From the NCBI GenBank assembly GCA_964293815.1, contig CAXYYC010000001.1, positions 124,001 through 188,000 of the forward strand: DNA of 64,000 bases, in the 5' to 3' direction. The notes beneath the pieces are model-generated. The model worked only from the letters and a program-made list of their open reading frames with translations, had not been told where the DNA came from and made no database searches. A program made the position numbers and the translations under genes. This document shows positions 44,514 through 54,247 of the stretch, piece after piece (position 1 is the stretch's first letter; every line of letters starts with the position of its first letter). The stretch comes from CTSOIL-112 sp964293815 (GTDB lineage Bacteria; Pseudomonadota; Gammaproteobacteria; Burkholderiales; Burkholderiaceae).

Positions 44514-46958
44514 ATGACAGAACATATCACCGCACAAAACAACGAATATGGTGCGGATTCGATCAAGATGCTCAAGGGCTTGGAAGCCGTGCGCAAGCGT
44601 CCCGGCATGTACATCGGTGACACCGCTGATGGCACGGGTTTGCACCACATGGTGTTTGAGGTATTGGATAATGCGATTGATGAAGCACTCGCGGGTCATT
44701 GCGACGACATTGTAATCACCATTCATCCCGATAATTCAGTTTCGATCTCGGACAACGGTCGCGGCATTCCGACCGATATTCACAAAGATGATGAATTTCA
44801 CCGCAGCGCGGCGGAAATTGTCATGACGGAGCTGCACGCCGGTGGTAAATTCGATCAAAACAGTTACAAGGTTTCTGGTGGTTTGCACGGCGTGGGCGTA
44901 TCGGTGGTCAATGCGCTGTCCGACTGGCTCAAATTAACGATTTACCGCAATGGCGAACAATTCCAAATGGAGTTTCGTCACGGCGAGCGCGTTGAGCCTT
45001 TGCAAAAAACTGGCACGACCGAGAAAAAAGGCACCACAGTGCATTTTCTCGCCAGCGCGGAAATTTTCGGTGATGTGAATTTTCATTACGAAATTCTGTC
45101 CAAACGCATTCGTGAGTTGTCCTTTTTGAACAATGGCGTGAAAATCCGCTTGATCGATTTGCGCACGAATAAAGAAGAAAATTTCGCCTTCAGTGGCGGG
45201 ATTGCGGGCTTTGTGCAATACATCAACCGCAGCAAAACAGTGTTGCACCCGAAAGTGTTTCATGCTATTGGCGAGAAAGACAATGTCACGGTTGAAGTCG
45301 CGATGCAGTGGAATGATTCATACAACGAAAGCGTTTTGTGCTTTACCAACAACATTCCCCAACGCGATGGCGGCACGCATTTGACCGGCCTGCGCGCAGC
45401 AATGACGCGCATTATGAACAAATACATCGAGGAAAACGATTTTGCCAAAAAAGCCAAAATCGAAACCACGGGCGACGATATGCGCGAGGGTTTGACTTGC
45501 GTCTTGTCGGTCAAAGTACCTGAACCAAAATTCTCCTCGCAAACCAAGGACAAACTGGTTTCATCCGAAGTGCGCTTGCCGGTGGAAGAGGTCGTTAGCC
45601 AAGCTTTGCACGACTTTTTGCAAGAAAACCCGAACGAAGCCAAAATCATCTGCAACAAAATTGTCGAAGCCGCGCGCGCGCGTGATGCCGCACGCCGTGC
45701 GCGTGAGATGACGCGACGCAAAGGCGTATTGGACGGCGTCGGTTTGCCCGGCAAATTGGCCGATTGCCAAGAAAAAGACCCGACGCTCTCCGAAATTTTT
45801 ATCGTCGAGGGTGACTCTGCGGGCGGCTCGGCGAAACAAGGACGCGACCGCAAATACCAAGCGATTTTGCCGCTGAAAGGTAAAATTCTGAATGTCGAAA
45901 AAGCTCGCTTTGACAAAATGCTCTCCAGCCAAGAAGTGGTCACGTTGATTACTGCGCTCGGCACCGGTATTGGCAAAGAAGACTACAACGTGGACAAATT
46001 GCGCTACCACCGCATCATCATCATGACCGATGCGGACGTGGACGGCGCGCACATTCGTACATTGCTACTGACCTTTTTCTACCGTCAAATGCCGGAGCTG
46101 GTGGAACGCGGCCACATCTATATCGCGCAACCGCCGCTGTATAAAGTCAAACATGGCAAAGACGAGCGTTACATCAAGGACGACACCGAGCTGAATCGCT
46201 ACATGTTGCGCATTGCATTGGATAAAGCCAGCATCACCAGCAATACCGGACAACTGATTCAAGGTGAAACACTCGCGGAATTGGCGCGTCAATACCAAAC
46301 AGCCGAAGCAATTGTGCGCCGCTTGTCATCGACGCATGAGCCATTGCTGTTGCGCGCGATCAGCGACGGATTGAGCATTGATTTGAGCGACGAAGTTGCA
46401 GCCAATGCGACGGCGCAGGCGCTGCGTGACTATTTCTCGCATCAAGCCGATGTCAAACTTGAGGTGATGGTGCAAACGGACGAGCAACACAAACCGCGTC
46501 TGATGATTCACCGCCGACATTTTGGCAATATCAAATTGTCCTATATCACGCAGGAATTCACGCACAGCGCGGATTACCTCAGTTTGACCAACAGCGCGCA
46601 CGTGTTGAGCCAATACATGGACAGCCACACAGCGGATGCGTTTGTCACCGTGACCCGTGGTGAAGGTGACAAAGCCCGCCAAGCGCGCGTGAAGGACTTC
46701 CATCAGGCGATGAAATGGCTGCTCGAAGATGCCGAACGCGGCGTGAGCAAGCAGCGTTATAAAGGTCTGGGCGAGATGAATCCAGAACAATTGTGGGAAA
46801 CCACGATGGATGCTTCGGTGCGGCGTTTGTTGCAAGTGAAAATTGAAGACGCGATTGATGCCGACGAGATTTTCTCAACGCTGATGGGCGACGACGTGGA
46901 ACCGCGCCGTGCATTCATTGAAAACAACGCGGTGTATGTGAACAATATTGATATTTAA
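44514..46958 (+). CDS. gyrB: DNA gyrase subunit B
   Basis: ATPase subunit of gyrase, which puts negative supercoils into DNA. The ATG at 44514 (MTEHITAQNNEYG) with GAGAGG upstream gives 814 residues; the frame opens at 44484. GHKL ATP site: EVLDNAIDEALAGH and SDNGRGIPTDIH; then GGLHGVGVSVVNALS. The Toprim domain has EGDSAGGSAKQGRDR near residue 432 and IIMTDADVDGAHIRTLLLTFF. It keeps the long gram-negative insertion (about residues 560-730) and ends with RRAFIENNAVYVNNIDI. Confidence 0.98.
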   Translation: MTEHITAQNNEYGADSIKMLKGLEAVRKRPGMYIGDTADGTGLHHMVFEVLDNAIDEALAGHCDDIVITIHPDNSVSISDNGRGIPTDIHKDDEFHRSAAEIVMTELHAGGKFDQNSYKVSGGLHGVGVSVVNALSDWLKLTIYRNGEQFQMEFRHGERVEPLQKTGTTEKKGTTVHFLASAEIFGDVNFHYEILSKRIRELSFLNNGVKIRLIDLRTNKEENFAFSGGIAGFVQYINRSKTVLHPKVFHAIGEKDNVTVEVAMQWNDSYNESVLCFTNNIPQRDGGTHLTGLRAAMTRIMNKYIEENDFAKKAKIETTGDDMREGLTCVLSVKVPEPKFSSQTKDKLVSSEVRLPVEEVVSQALHDFLQENPNEAKIICNKIVEAARARDAARRAREMTRRKGVLDGVGLPGKLADCQEKDPTLSEIFIVEGDSAGGSAKQGRDRKYQAILPLKGKILNVEKARFDKMLSSQEVVTLITALGTGIGKEDYNVDKLRYHRIIIMTDADVDGAHIRTLLLTFFYRQMPELVERGHIYIAQPPLYKVKHGKDERYIKDDTELNRYMLRIALDKASITSNTGQLIQGETLAELARQYQTAEAIVRRLSSTHEPLLLRAISDGLSIDLSDEVAANATAQALRDYFSHQADVKLEVMVQTDEQHKPRLMIHRRHFGNIKLSYITQEFTHSADYLSLTNSAHVLSQYMDSHTADAFVTVTRGEGDKARQARVKDFHQAMKWLLEDAERGVSKQRYKGLGEMNPEQLWETTMDASVRRLLQVKIEDAIDADEIFSTLMGDDVEPRRAFIENNAVYVNNIDI

Positions 46959-46982
46959 TCAGTCGCTCACTGCTTTACCAGT

Positions 46983-47018
46983 AAAAAAGCCTTTGCAATT
47001 GAATGCAAAGGCTTTTTT
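46983..47018. terminator. Strong bidirectional terminator after gyrB
   Basis: A 15-bp perfect stem AAAAAAGCCTTTGCA / TGCAAAGGCTTTTTT with a 6-base loop gives U tracts in both directions, serving gyrB and the convergent YqaA-like gene. Confidence 0.93.
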
Positions 47019-47079
47019 ATGGACATTGAAGGGGTTTGGCGCTGATGGTTCATGTTTCTCAGCTCACTCAAGGTCATCC

Positions 47080-47580
47080 TCACGGCAAAATGGATAAAAA
47101 TATGCCCCGCATCCAGTGCCAGAATGATTCGGGAACCCAGAGCAAGGCCGCGGTCATCAACACAAATCGTAAAAATTTGCCGATTGTCATCCAAAACAAT
47201 ACCGGTTTCCAATGCAGCTCCAGCCAGCCCGACATCGCGCACAGTGCATCGCCAATGAGCGGTAACCATGAAAACAACAGTACGGGCGCACCCAGTCGTT
47301 GCAACCAGCGCAAATGCACCGAGGGCTTTTCTTTGGCGAGTAATTCGCGCGCACCGTAACCCATGTAATAAGTGACCATACCGCCCAAGGTATTACCGAT
47401 GGTGGCCACCAAAATCGCTGCCCAAAACAGATTCGGATTGAGTTTGACAAAGCCAAACAGCACCGGCTCGGTCGCCATTGGCAACAGCGTCGCCGAGACA
47501 AACGACACCGCAAAAATGGCTGGCAACCCGACCGATGAGATCGAGAAAAAATGTAATAATTGATTGAGCCATTCGGCCAT
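47080..47580 (-). CDS. YqaA/DedA-superfamily membrane protein
   Basis: A 166-residue membrane protein. AVSFVSATLLPMATEPVLFGFV, ATIGNTLGGMVTYYMGYGAREL and PLIGDALCAMSGWLELHWKPVLFWMTIGKFLRF are the YqaA subgroup of the DedA (SNARE-associated/VTT) superfamily. DedA proteins are linked with lipid-carrier recycling and membrane homeostasis, but YqaA itself is poorly known. It converges with gyrB and shares its terminator. Confidence 0.85.
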   Translation of the reverse strand: MAEWLNQLLHFFSISSVGLPAIFAVSFVSATLLPMATEPVLFGFVKLNPNLFWAAILVATIGNTLGGMVTYYMGYGARELLAKEKPSVHLRWLQRLGAPVLLFSWLPLIGDALCAMSGWLELHWKPVLFWMTIGKFLRFVLMTAALLWVPESFWHWMRGIFLSILP

Positions 47581-47859
47581 TGAACCATCCTATTACGGGT
47601 TAAAAAATCAAATGATTCGGACGTTTTGCCCACGGTCGGTCCGATTGAGTGTGCATTATAGGGACAAAACGGGTAAGAAATGCGCATATCGGCTTGTGCG
47701 GTGTGCCAAATCGCATACGGATGTGGTATCTTTAAACCTTTGTTCAGTGAAACAATGGAGTGCTAAAGTCATTGCGGTATTTGCCTGTATCGCCGTTGAC
47801 GCTGACCCTCCCAATCCTGCTATTACAGACCATTCAATGACTCTCGATTGAGCCGCATC

Positions 47860-49398
47860 ATGCCGTATACCAATTATTTGAAAAAAACCCTGTCCGCCCG
47901 TGTGTATGAAATCACTTCTGAAACCGCATTGGACTTTGCGCCGCAAATTTCGCGCCGGATTCACAATCAAGTGTATTTGAAACGTGAGGATACGCACGCC
48001 GTGTTTTCGTACAAAATTCGCGGTGCGTACAACAAAATGGCGCAATTAACCCCCGCGCAACTCAAGCAAGGCGTGATCACCGCCTCGGCGGGCAATCATG
48101 CGCAGGGCGTGGCGTACTCGGCGGCGAAACTCAAATGCAAAGCCGTCATCGTCGTACCCGAAACCACACCGGCGATCAAGGTCGATGCGATCAAACGCTT
48201 TGGCGGTGAATACGCAGAGGTTGTGTTGCATGGAACCTCCTATACCGACGCCTACGATCACGCGGTGCATTTGGAAAAAGAGCGCAAACTCACCTTCGTC
48301 CATCCGTTTGACGATCCCGATGTGATTGCGGGGCAGGGCACGATTGGCATGGAAATTCTGCGCCAATACGACTCATCGCAGGGGCCGCTGGATGCGGTGT
48401 TTGTCTCCATCGGTGGCGGCGGCGCGATTACCGGTATTGCCTCGTACATCAAAAGCATACGCCCCGAGGTGAAAATCATCGGCGTACAGACCTTTGACTC
48501 GGACGCGATGAAACGCTCATTGGATGAGGGCAAGCGTGTCACGCTCAAAGAAGTTGGGATTTTTGCCGATGGTACGGCGGTCAAGCAGGTCGGCAAAGAA
48601 ACCTTCCGTTTGGCTAAGGATTTGGTCGATGACATCGTTTTGGTCGATACCGACGCGATTTGCGCGGCGATCAAAGACGTGTTTCAAGATACCCGCTCGA
48701 TTTTGGAGCCATCTGGCGCGCTGGCCTTGGCTGGATTGAAAGCCTATGTTGAGCAACATCAACTGAACAACAAAAATTTGATCGCGGTCGCGTCGGGTGC
48801 GAATACCAATTTTGATCGTCTGCGTTTTGTCGCGGATCGGGTCGAGGTCGGTCAGGCACGCGAGGCACTGTTTGCCGTGACCATTCCCGAGGAGCGCGGC
48901 TCGTTTCTGCGCCTGTGTGAAGTGGTTGGGCAGGAGCGCAGCGTGACGGAGTTCAACTACCGCATGAATGAGAGCAAGGCCGCGCACATCATGGTGGGGA
49001 TTGCGGTGAGCAATGCGCAGGAGTCGGTCAAAATCGCCGAAAAATTCAGCAAAAAAGGCTTTAAAACACTGGATTTAACGCACAACGAGCTGGCCAAACA
49101 GCATGTGCGCAATATGATCGGTGGCGCTAGCGCGTCAGTGACCGATGAACTGATTTACCGCTTTGAATTTCCCGAGCGCCCAGGCGTGCTGATGCACTTT
49201 TTGAGTGAAGTGTCGCCGCACTGGAATATTTCACTGTTTCAATACCGCAATATGGGCGGTGATTTTGGCCGTATTTTGGTCGGGATTCAGGTGCCAGTAA
49301 AAGAGCGCGCGCAATTTAAGAAATTTGTCACCGGCTTAGGGTATCGTCATTGGGACGAAACCGATAACCCCGTGTATCAATTATTCCTCAAAGCATAA
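47860..49398 (+). CDS. ilvA: Threonine ammonia-lyase, biosynthetic
   Basis: PLP enzyme that turns threonine into 2-oxobutanoate and ammonia, the first step to isoleucine. 512 residues from ATG 47860 (MPYTNYLKK); a TTG at 47848 is in frame. PLP Lys in FSYKIRGAYNKMAQL near residue 52, substrate loop TASAGNHAQGVAYSA, glycine loop SIGGGGAITGIASYI, and two C-terminal ACT-like domains (about 330-512, VTIPEERGSFLRLCEVVG and YRFEFPERPGVLMHFL) for isoleucine/valine feedback. This is the long, allosteric form. No attenuator peptide was found upstream in 47581-47859. Confidence 0.96.
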   Translation: MPYTNYLKKTLSARVYEITSETALDFAPQISRRIHNQVYLKREDTHAVFSYKIRGAYNKMAQLTPAQLKQGVITASAGNHAQGVAYSAAKLKCKAVIVVPETTPAIKVDAIKRFGGEYAEVVLHGTSYTDAYDHAVHLEKERKLTFVHPFDDPDVIAGQGTIGMEILRQYDSSQGPLDAVFVSIGGGGAITGIASYIKSIRPEVKIIGVQTFDSDAMKRSLDEGKRVTLKEVGIFADGTAVKQVGKETFRLAKDLVDDIVLVDTDAICAAIKDVFQDTRSILEPSGALALAGLKAYVEQHQLNNKNLIAVASGANTNFDRLRFVADRVEVGQAREALFAVTIPEERGSFLRLCEVVGQERSVTEFNYRMNESKAAHIMVGIAVSNAQESVKIAEKFSKKGFKTLDLTHNELAKQHVRNMIGGASASVTDELIYRFEFPERPGVLMHFLSEVSPHWNISLFQYRNMGGDFGRILVGIQVPVKERAQFKKFVTGLGYRHWDETDNPVYQLFLKA

Positions 49399-49426
49399 AA
49401 AATTTTGATTCAATACTCGGTTTGAA

Positions 49427-50101
49427 ATGAATATACACGATTCTCAGCCTATGTTAAAAATTCACGTTATTCCCGTAACGCCGTTTGCGCAAAACTGCGC
49501 CATCATCATGTGTACACAGACTCACGCTGCCGCAGTGGTCGATCCGGGCGGTGATGTGGATGCCATCATGCAGGCGGTGCGACAGATGAATGCGAACGTC
49601 GAGCAGATTTTGCTCACCCACGGTCATTTGGATCATGCTGCTGGCGCGCCGGCATTGGCGGCGGCGTTGCAATCGGCTACAGGTCAAGTGGTGCCGATCA
49701 TCGGGCCTCATCTGGCCGACCAATATTGGCTCGATGATTTGCCTGCGCGGGCGCGTGCCTATGGTTTTGGTGAGGCCAAAGCATTCACGCCGACACGCTA
49801 TTTGCAGGACGGCGATAGCGTGTCGATTGGCGCACAGACCCTGCAAGTATTGCATTGCCCCGGTCATACGCCCGGTCATGTGGTGTTTTTCCATGAAGCG
49901 CAGCGTATGGCGTGGGTCGGTGATGTGTTGTTCAAAGGTTCGATTGGCCGCACCGATTTTCCGGGTGGCAATCACGCTGATTTGCTGGATGCGATTCACC
50001 GCAAATTATTGCCTTTGGGCGACGATGTACAATTTATTTCTGGTCACGGACCGATGTCCACGTTTGGCCATGAGCGAGCGAATAATCCGTTTTTAATCTA
50101 A
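49427..50101 (+). CDS. MBL-fold metallo-hydrolase (GloB/YcbL-like)
   Basis: A 224-residue metallo-beta-lactamase-fold hydrolase. The metal motif is LLTHGHLDHAAGAP, with CPGHTPGHVVFFH, WVGDVLFKGSIGRTDFPGG and FISGHGPMSTFGHER supplying the other ligands. It resembles the short glyoxalase II-like YcbL group, hydrolases of thioesters such as lactoylglutathione, but lacks the full GloB C-terminal domain, so the substrate is uncertain. An internal ATG at 49451 is an alternative start. It lies 28 bases after ilvA. Confidence 0.88.
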   Translation: MNIHDSQPMLKIHVIPVTPFAQNCAIIMCTQTHAAAVVDPGGDVDAIMQAVRQMNANVEQILLTHGHLDHAAGAPALAAALQSATGQVVPIIGPHLADQYWLDDLPARARAYGFGEAKAFTPTRYLQDGDSVSIGAQTLQVLHCPGHTPGHVVFFHEAQRMAWVGDVLFKGSIGRTDFPGGNHADLLDAIHRKLLPLGDDVQFISGHGPMSTFGHERANNPFLI

Positions 50102-50146
50102 GCGTCGATGACCGAGTGGTTATTGGCCATTGAACAAGGCAAAACC

Positions 50147-51466
50147 ATGAGCGAAGTCAACCGCAACAATCTGTATCAGGAAACCCACGCACGGCCTTAT
50201 TTGAGTTTGCCCGTACCCTGTGCGGTCGGGCATATTTTGTACTGGCGCGGCGATCAGCAATCATCCGAGCTACTCAATTTGGCCAAATCGCTGGCCAATC
50301 GCCAAGGCGAGAACCCGAGCAATAAACACAATTCGTTTTTTGAATACACCTGCCAAAATTATCACATCCGTTTTGAGCAACACACCGAGTTTGACACGCT
50401 GACCATCGCGCAATCAATCAGCGCCGAGGCCGAATTGTTTGGCGATAATCCGCTGGCCATCATTGACGATGCGCAATTACAGGCTCTGGAGCCGAATTTG
50501 TTGGTCAAAACCCGCATTCATCTATTGCTCAAACCGGCAGATGAAAGCAGTGCAAACGAATCCACGACCGAGCGTCCGAATAGCCTCATCGGCGCACAAT
50601 TTAGCGATATTCACGGCTCGGCGGCGATTTACGGCTCATGGATTATGGGGCGTCGTGCCGAGGCGTATTCGGATTTCAAACTCGATGCACAGGGCTACTC
50701 GCGCTTTTTGGTGGTCAGTCATGCGCTCAATCCGGCGGACGCGGGGCGCGTGGTCACGCGCCTATTAGAGATGGAAAACTACCGCATCACCGCGCTGATA
50801 CCGCTGGACGTCACGCGTGCGGTGAGCAAAACCTTGTCGCAGGCCGACGCGCAACTGGTGCGGATTTTGGACGAAATCGCCGATTCGGATTCGGCGGAAA
50901 CCCAGCATGATTTGCTCAACGATCTGCTCGCTATCGCACAACAGGTCGAGAGCCACCGCAATCAATTGTCCTCACGCTTTTCCGCCAGCCAAGCCTACTA
51001 CGAGCTGGTCAAATTCTCCTACGAGAAACTCAATGAGGAAAAACTCGGCGGTCTACAACGTCTGCAAACCTTTGTCGAGCGCCGCTTGGGACCGGCAATT
51101 CGCACCTTTTCTGCGTTGCGCGCACGGCTGGAGGATATTTCCCAGCGCGTTGACCGCATTGCTGAACTACTGCGCACTGAGATCAATGTGCACATGCAGT
51201 TGCAAAATAGTGAAATGCTCGCCGGTATGAACCACAGCGCAAAAATGCAATTGAAAATGCAGAAAACCGTTGAAGGCATTTCCATCGTAGCGCTGACCTA
51301 CTACGCCATTGGCGTGCTCGGCTATCTGCTGGCGATTTTCCTGCATGGCGATGACAAATACACCGTGATGGGCTTGCTGGTATTGCCGGTGGCGTTCCTG
51401 ATTTGGTATTTACAGAAAAAAATCCTACACCGCATCAATGCCTCAACGCATTTGGATGAGGAATAA
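50147..51466 (+). CDS. DUF3422 family protein
   Basis: Protein of 439 residues from the ATG at 50147, with AAGG 6 bases upstream. It starts NLYQETHARPYLSLPVPCAVGHI, the DUF3422 pattern of an ETHARPxxxL motif; the middle has GSAAIYGSWIMGRRAEAYSDF; the last part has a coiled-coil-like region (about 300-380) with LSSRFSASQAYYELV, and two membrane helices near the C-terminus (IVALTYYAIGVLGYLLAIFL and VMGLLVLPVAFLIWYLQ). This matches a CorA-like topology, but function is unknown. It follows the MBL gene closely and is convergent with the exported redox operon. Confidence 0.85.
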   Translation: MSEVNRNNLYQETHARPYLSLPVPCAVGHILYWRGDQQSSELLNLAKSLANRQGENPSNKHNSFFEYTCQNYHIRFEQHTEFDTLTIAQSISAEAELFGDNPLAIIDDAQLQALEPNLLVKTRIHLLLKPADESSANESTTERPNSLIGAQFSDIHGSAAIYGSWIMGRRAEAYSDFKLDAQGYSRFLVVSHALNPADAGRVVTRLLEMENYRITALIPLDVTRAVSKTLSQADAQLVRILDEIADSDSAETQHDLLNDLLAIAQQVESHRNQLSSRFSASQAYYELVKFSYEKLNEEKLGGLQRLQTFVERRLGPAIRTFSALRARLEDISQRVDRIAELLRTEINVHMQLQNSEMLAGMNHSAKMQLKMQKTVEGISIVALTYYAIGVLGYLLAIFLHGDDKYTVMGLLVLPVAFLIWYLQKKILHRINASTHLDEE

Positions 51467-51484
51467 TTCAGCGCTACAAATGGC

Positions 51485-52777
51485 CTAAGCCGACGCCGGA
51501 AACACCGGCCATTGCTCGCTGATGCGTGCTTGATCGTACACCGCGAGCGTGCCAAATTGCAGCATCAGCATTTCGCTTTGTGTCGGGCGGAAAAACACAT
51601 AATCACCGGCGTGGTAGGCGAAATTTGGCGCGGCGGTCAGCACTTTTTGGTTGGTCGATGTGCCGTACAGTTCGCTGTTGCGCACGCCTTCGGGTGAAAT
51701 CAGCTTCGCGCGCCATTCGCCGCCGTGGATGATCACGCTGGTGCGTTGATTGACATCCCACGCGCGCGTGAGGTTCGATACCATTTGTGCGCCGTAGGGC
51801 AGGGAAAATTCGCCGACTTTCAATATCGGCGCGGCGATGTACAGCGCCGGTTGCAGATCGCTCAGTAATTCTGAATCAAAATCTGACGGCTTGACCACCG
51901 CCGAGCCGATGGCCAATTCGTTTACATCGGGATTGTCGATGTGCAGACGATAGGTCGGCGAACCGGCAGTATTCAGGGTCAATTGCTCGGGCGCAAGGCG
52001 ACTGGCCGGATGGCGCAGAGCGAGTTCGCGGAACTCGCGGTAGAGCGCCTTGGCGTGCGCTTCCGTCTGGGCGCGGTTGTGCAGCAGATTCGGCACTTTG
52101 GCGATGTGCGCCTCATAGCCCATCAAGCCGGAGAACTGCGCCAGCGGTTCATTCGAAATCATATCCAGCATGGTGTTCAGCGTTGCCACGTCGGGTACGC
52201 CACCACGATGCAAGCCGACGTCGATTTCGATGTTCAGACGCATGGGCTTGGCCTGCGCGCGGGCAAATTGTAAATAAGCGCGCAGGGTTTCGGGCGTATC
52301 AACCAACCATTGAATCTGTTGCGCGGCGTTGAATGCGGGTGCTTGCGTTTGGCTCAGGCGGCTGAAAAAATTGGGCAGTTCCACGGGGCTGAGCGGTTTG
52401 CCAAGCAGCAGATCAGCCTGCGGCATGAACTGCGCGAGCGTGAGCAGCATGGGGTAATTGAACACCATATACCGCTGCGTATGCCACGCCTGCGCGGTGT
52501 GTTCGAGTAAATTCAGGCAGGGCAAGGATTTGGCAACGATGCGCAGGTGTTTGCTTTGCCCTACCTGCTCGGCGATGGTGTGCAGATTGTGCTCACTGCG
52601 CGCTTTATCCCAGATCAGGGTCGGGCTGCCGACACCGGCGGCGCGCAGCGCCTGCGACAGTTGCGTGAAATACGCGTCATGCGTACCGCGACCGGCGCGC
52701 GGTTTGAGCGCATAGCCAACACCCAATCCGACACCCGCCGCGAGCGCACCGCCTAAAAATTGTCGTCGTGACAACAT
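51485..52777 (-). CDS. Exported PLP-dependent enzyme, DSD1/alanine-racemase-fold
   Basis: A 430-residue protein. N-terminal Tat-type signal SRRQFLGGALAAGVGLGVG, then a PLP type III barrel (about 40-290) with the probable PLP lysine in LRIVAKSLPC, then a C-terminal domain with YHAGDYVFFRPTQSE. The fold is that of D-threonine aldolase/D-serine dehydratase-like (DSD1) enzymes, which act on D-amino acids, often with a metal held by the C-terminal domain. Export by Tat would fit a cofactor bound before export. It is last in a three-gene run with a lactone oxidase and a cytochrome c. Substrate unknown. Confidence 0.82.
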   Translation of the reverse strand: MLSRRQFLGGALAAGVGLGVGYALKPRAGRGTHDAYFTQLSQALRAAGVGSPTLIWDKARSEHNLHTIAEQVGQSKHLRIVAKSLPCLNLLEHTAQAWHTQRYMVFNYPMLLTLAQFMPQADLLLGKPLSPVELPNFFSRLSQTQAPAFNAAQQIQWLVDTPETLRAYLQFARAQAKPMRLNIEIDVGLHRGGVPDVATLNTMLDMISNEPLAQFSGLMGYEAHIAKVPNLLHNRAQTEAHAKALYREFRELALRHPASRLAPEQLTLNTAGSPTYRLHIDNPDVNELAIGSAVVKPSDFDSELLSDLQPALYIAAPILKVGEFSLPYGAQMVSNLTRAWDVNQRTSVIIHGGEWRAKLISPEGVRNSELYGTSTNQKVLTAAPNFAYHAGDYVFFRPTQSEMLMLQFGTLAVYDQARISEQWPVFPASA

Positions 52778-52795
52778 GAGCTGATTCCTTGTTCA

Positions 52796-54247
52796 TTAGG
52801 CCAAATTAAAAATCCGGCGCGTGTATTCGTTGGCAAATTTACCGCGCGGATCCAATTGCGCACGAATGCGCAGAAAGTCGTGCCAACGCGGATACAACGC
52901 GGCCAAATCGTTAAAGCCCAAATCGTTGAGTTTACCCCAATGTGGCCGCCCGCCAAAGTGTTTAAAAATCGGGCCAATGGTGCTGAGTAAATAATCATAC
53001 GGCTCAACGTGGCTGGCGTGTACCGCGATCGAGTGGCAATCGCGCTGGTAGAACGGCGAGAGCCACGCGTCGTCGCCCTTGGTCAGGCGAAACTCGATTG
53101 GATAATAAGTGTTCGGCAGTTTGTCCATGGTGGCGCACACCTGCTCAAAGCAGGCGAAGCCGTGCTCCTTCGGAATATGATACTCGGATTCGTTGAATTT
53201 GCTTGGGCGCGGTTGCGCGAGCACGCGCCACGATTGGTCTTTCGCCTCCTCCATCACTTCGCCGTCCTTGATTAGAAAGCGCGCAAACAGTGGGCGCAAA
53301 AAGGCGGGAACTTGATCGCGCAATTGTTTCAAGTCGTTCAGACCATCATCGTCTTTCGAGGCCAAGCGCGGCTCAATCTCACCGTCATACGGCGTGTGCG
53401 AAATCAGAATGCAAAAGCCGGTGTGCGGCAGATACAGCAGCTCAAAATGCTCCAGTTGCTCAAACAGCGCCGTGCCGTCGCGCAGCACCGATTGCAAGGT
53501 TTGCACCCAGACTTTACGATGTAATTTGCGTGCGGGGCGATTTTGTAACGTCACCTCGGTGATCGCGCCGAGCGCGCCGAGCGAGACTTTGGCGGCAGAC
53601 CAAACCTCGGGATTTTCCTGTGCGCTACAGGTCAGAATTTGCCCGTCGGCGCTCATGAGTTTGATTTGTGTGGCGTAATGGTGCATGGCGCAGGTGTCTT
53701 TGCCCGTGCCGTGCGTCGCGGTGCTCATCGCGCCGGCCAAACTTTGGTACAACACGTCGGGCAGATTGATGGTTTCTTGCCCAATGACCTCCAAATCACG
53801 TGCGAGTTGGGATAATTTGGTTCCACCCAATACGGTAGCGGTGTTTTGTTGTGCATCATGCGCCATGACGCCCGCCAGTGGATCAAGTGAGATGATGGTT
53901 TGATCGGTGCAGACCAGCGGCATGAAGGAGTGACCAGAGCCGACGAAGCGCACACTCGGCGCGGTGCGGATGATCTGCGCTAATTCGGCCTCGGAGGTCG
54001 GCGTGAGGATTGCCTGCGGATGGCAGGTTTGGCCTTCTGACCAGTTGCTCCAAGTGAGTTGCCCCAGTCCCGCTTGCAGGCGTGCGTGCTCACCGGCGGT
54101 GGTTTGCGGTGCAACGGTGTTGCCACAGCCGCTGAGTGCGGTGGCCACACCACCACCCAAGGCAACGACGCCGACGCTTGCGGCGGAGTTTTTCAGAAAA
54201 GCGCGGCGCTTTGGGTTGTGTGGGTTGTGTGGGTTGGCTGGGTTCAC
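52796..54247 (-). CDS. Exported FAD-dependent D-arabinono-1,4-lactone oxidase-like protein
   Basis: A 483-residue oxidoreductase. The N-terminus has repeated Asn-Pro-His, then twin Arg in KRRAFLKNS, a hydrophobic stretch and SGC, so Tat export with possible lipidation. The FAD-binding PCMH domain has CHPQAILTPTSEAELAQII and VRFVGSGHSFMPLVCTDQTI; ATHGTGKD and the C-terminal ALO domain with GGRPHWGKLN mark the aldonolactone oxidase family, which oxidises sugar lactones or sugar alcohols. Its stop lies 18 bases before the PLP gene start, and its start overlaps the cytochrome gene by 4 bases. Electrons may pass to that cytochrome rather than to O2. Confidence 0.88.
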   Translation of the reverse strand: MNPANPHNPHNPKRRAFLKNSAASVGVVALGGGVATALSGCGNTVAPQTTAGEHARLQAGLGQLTWSNWSEGQTCHPQAILTPTSEAELAQIIRTAPSVRFVGSGHSFMPLVCTDQTIISLDPLAGVMAHDAQQNTATVLGGTKLSQLARDLEVIGQETINLPDVLYQSLAGAMSTATHGTGKDTCAMHHYATQIKLMSADGQILTCSAQENPEVWSAAKVSLGALGAITEVTLQNRPARKLHRKVWVQTLQSVLRDGTALFEQLEHFELLYLPHTGFCILISHTPYDGEIEPRLASKDDDGLNDLKQLRDQVPAFLRPLFARFLIKDGEVMEEAKDQSWRVLAQPRPSKFNESEYHIPKEHGFACFEQVCATMDKLPNTYYPIEFRLTKGDDAWLSPFYQRDCHSIAVHASHVEPYDYLLSTIGPIFKHFGGRPHWGKLNDLGFNDLAALYPRWHDFLRIRAQLDPRGKFANEYTRRIFNLA

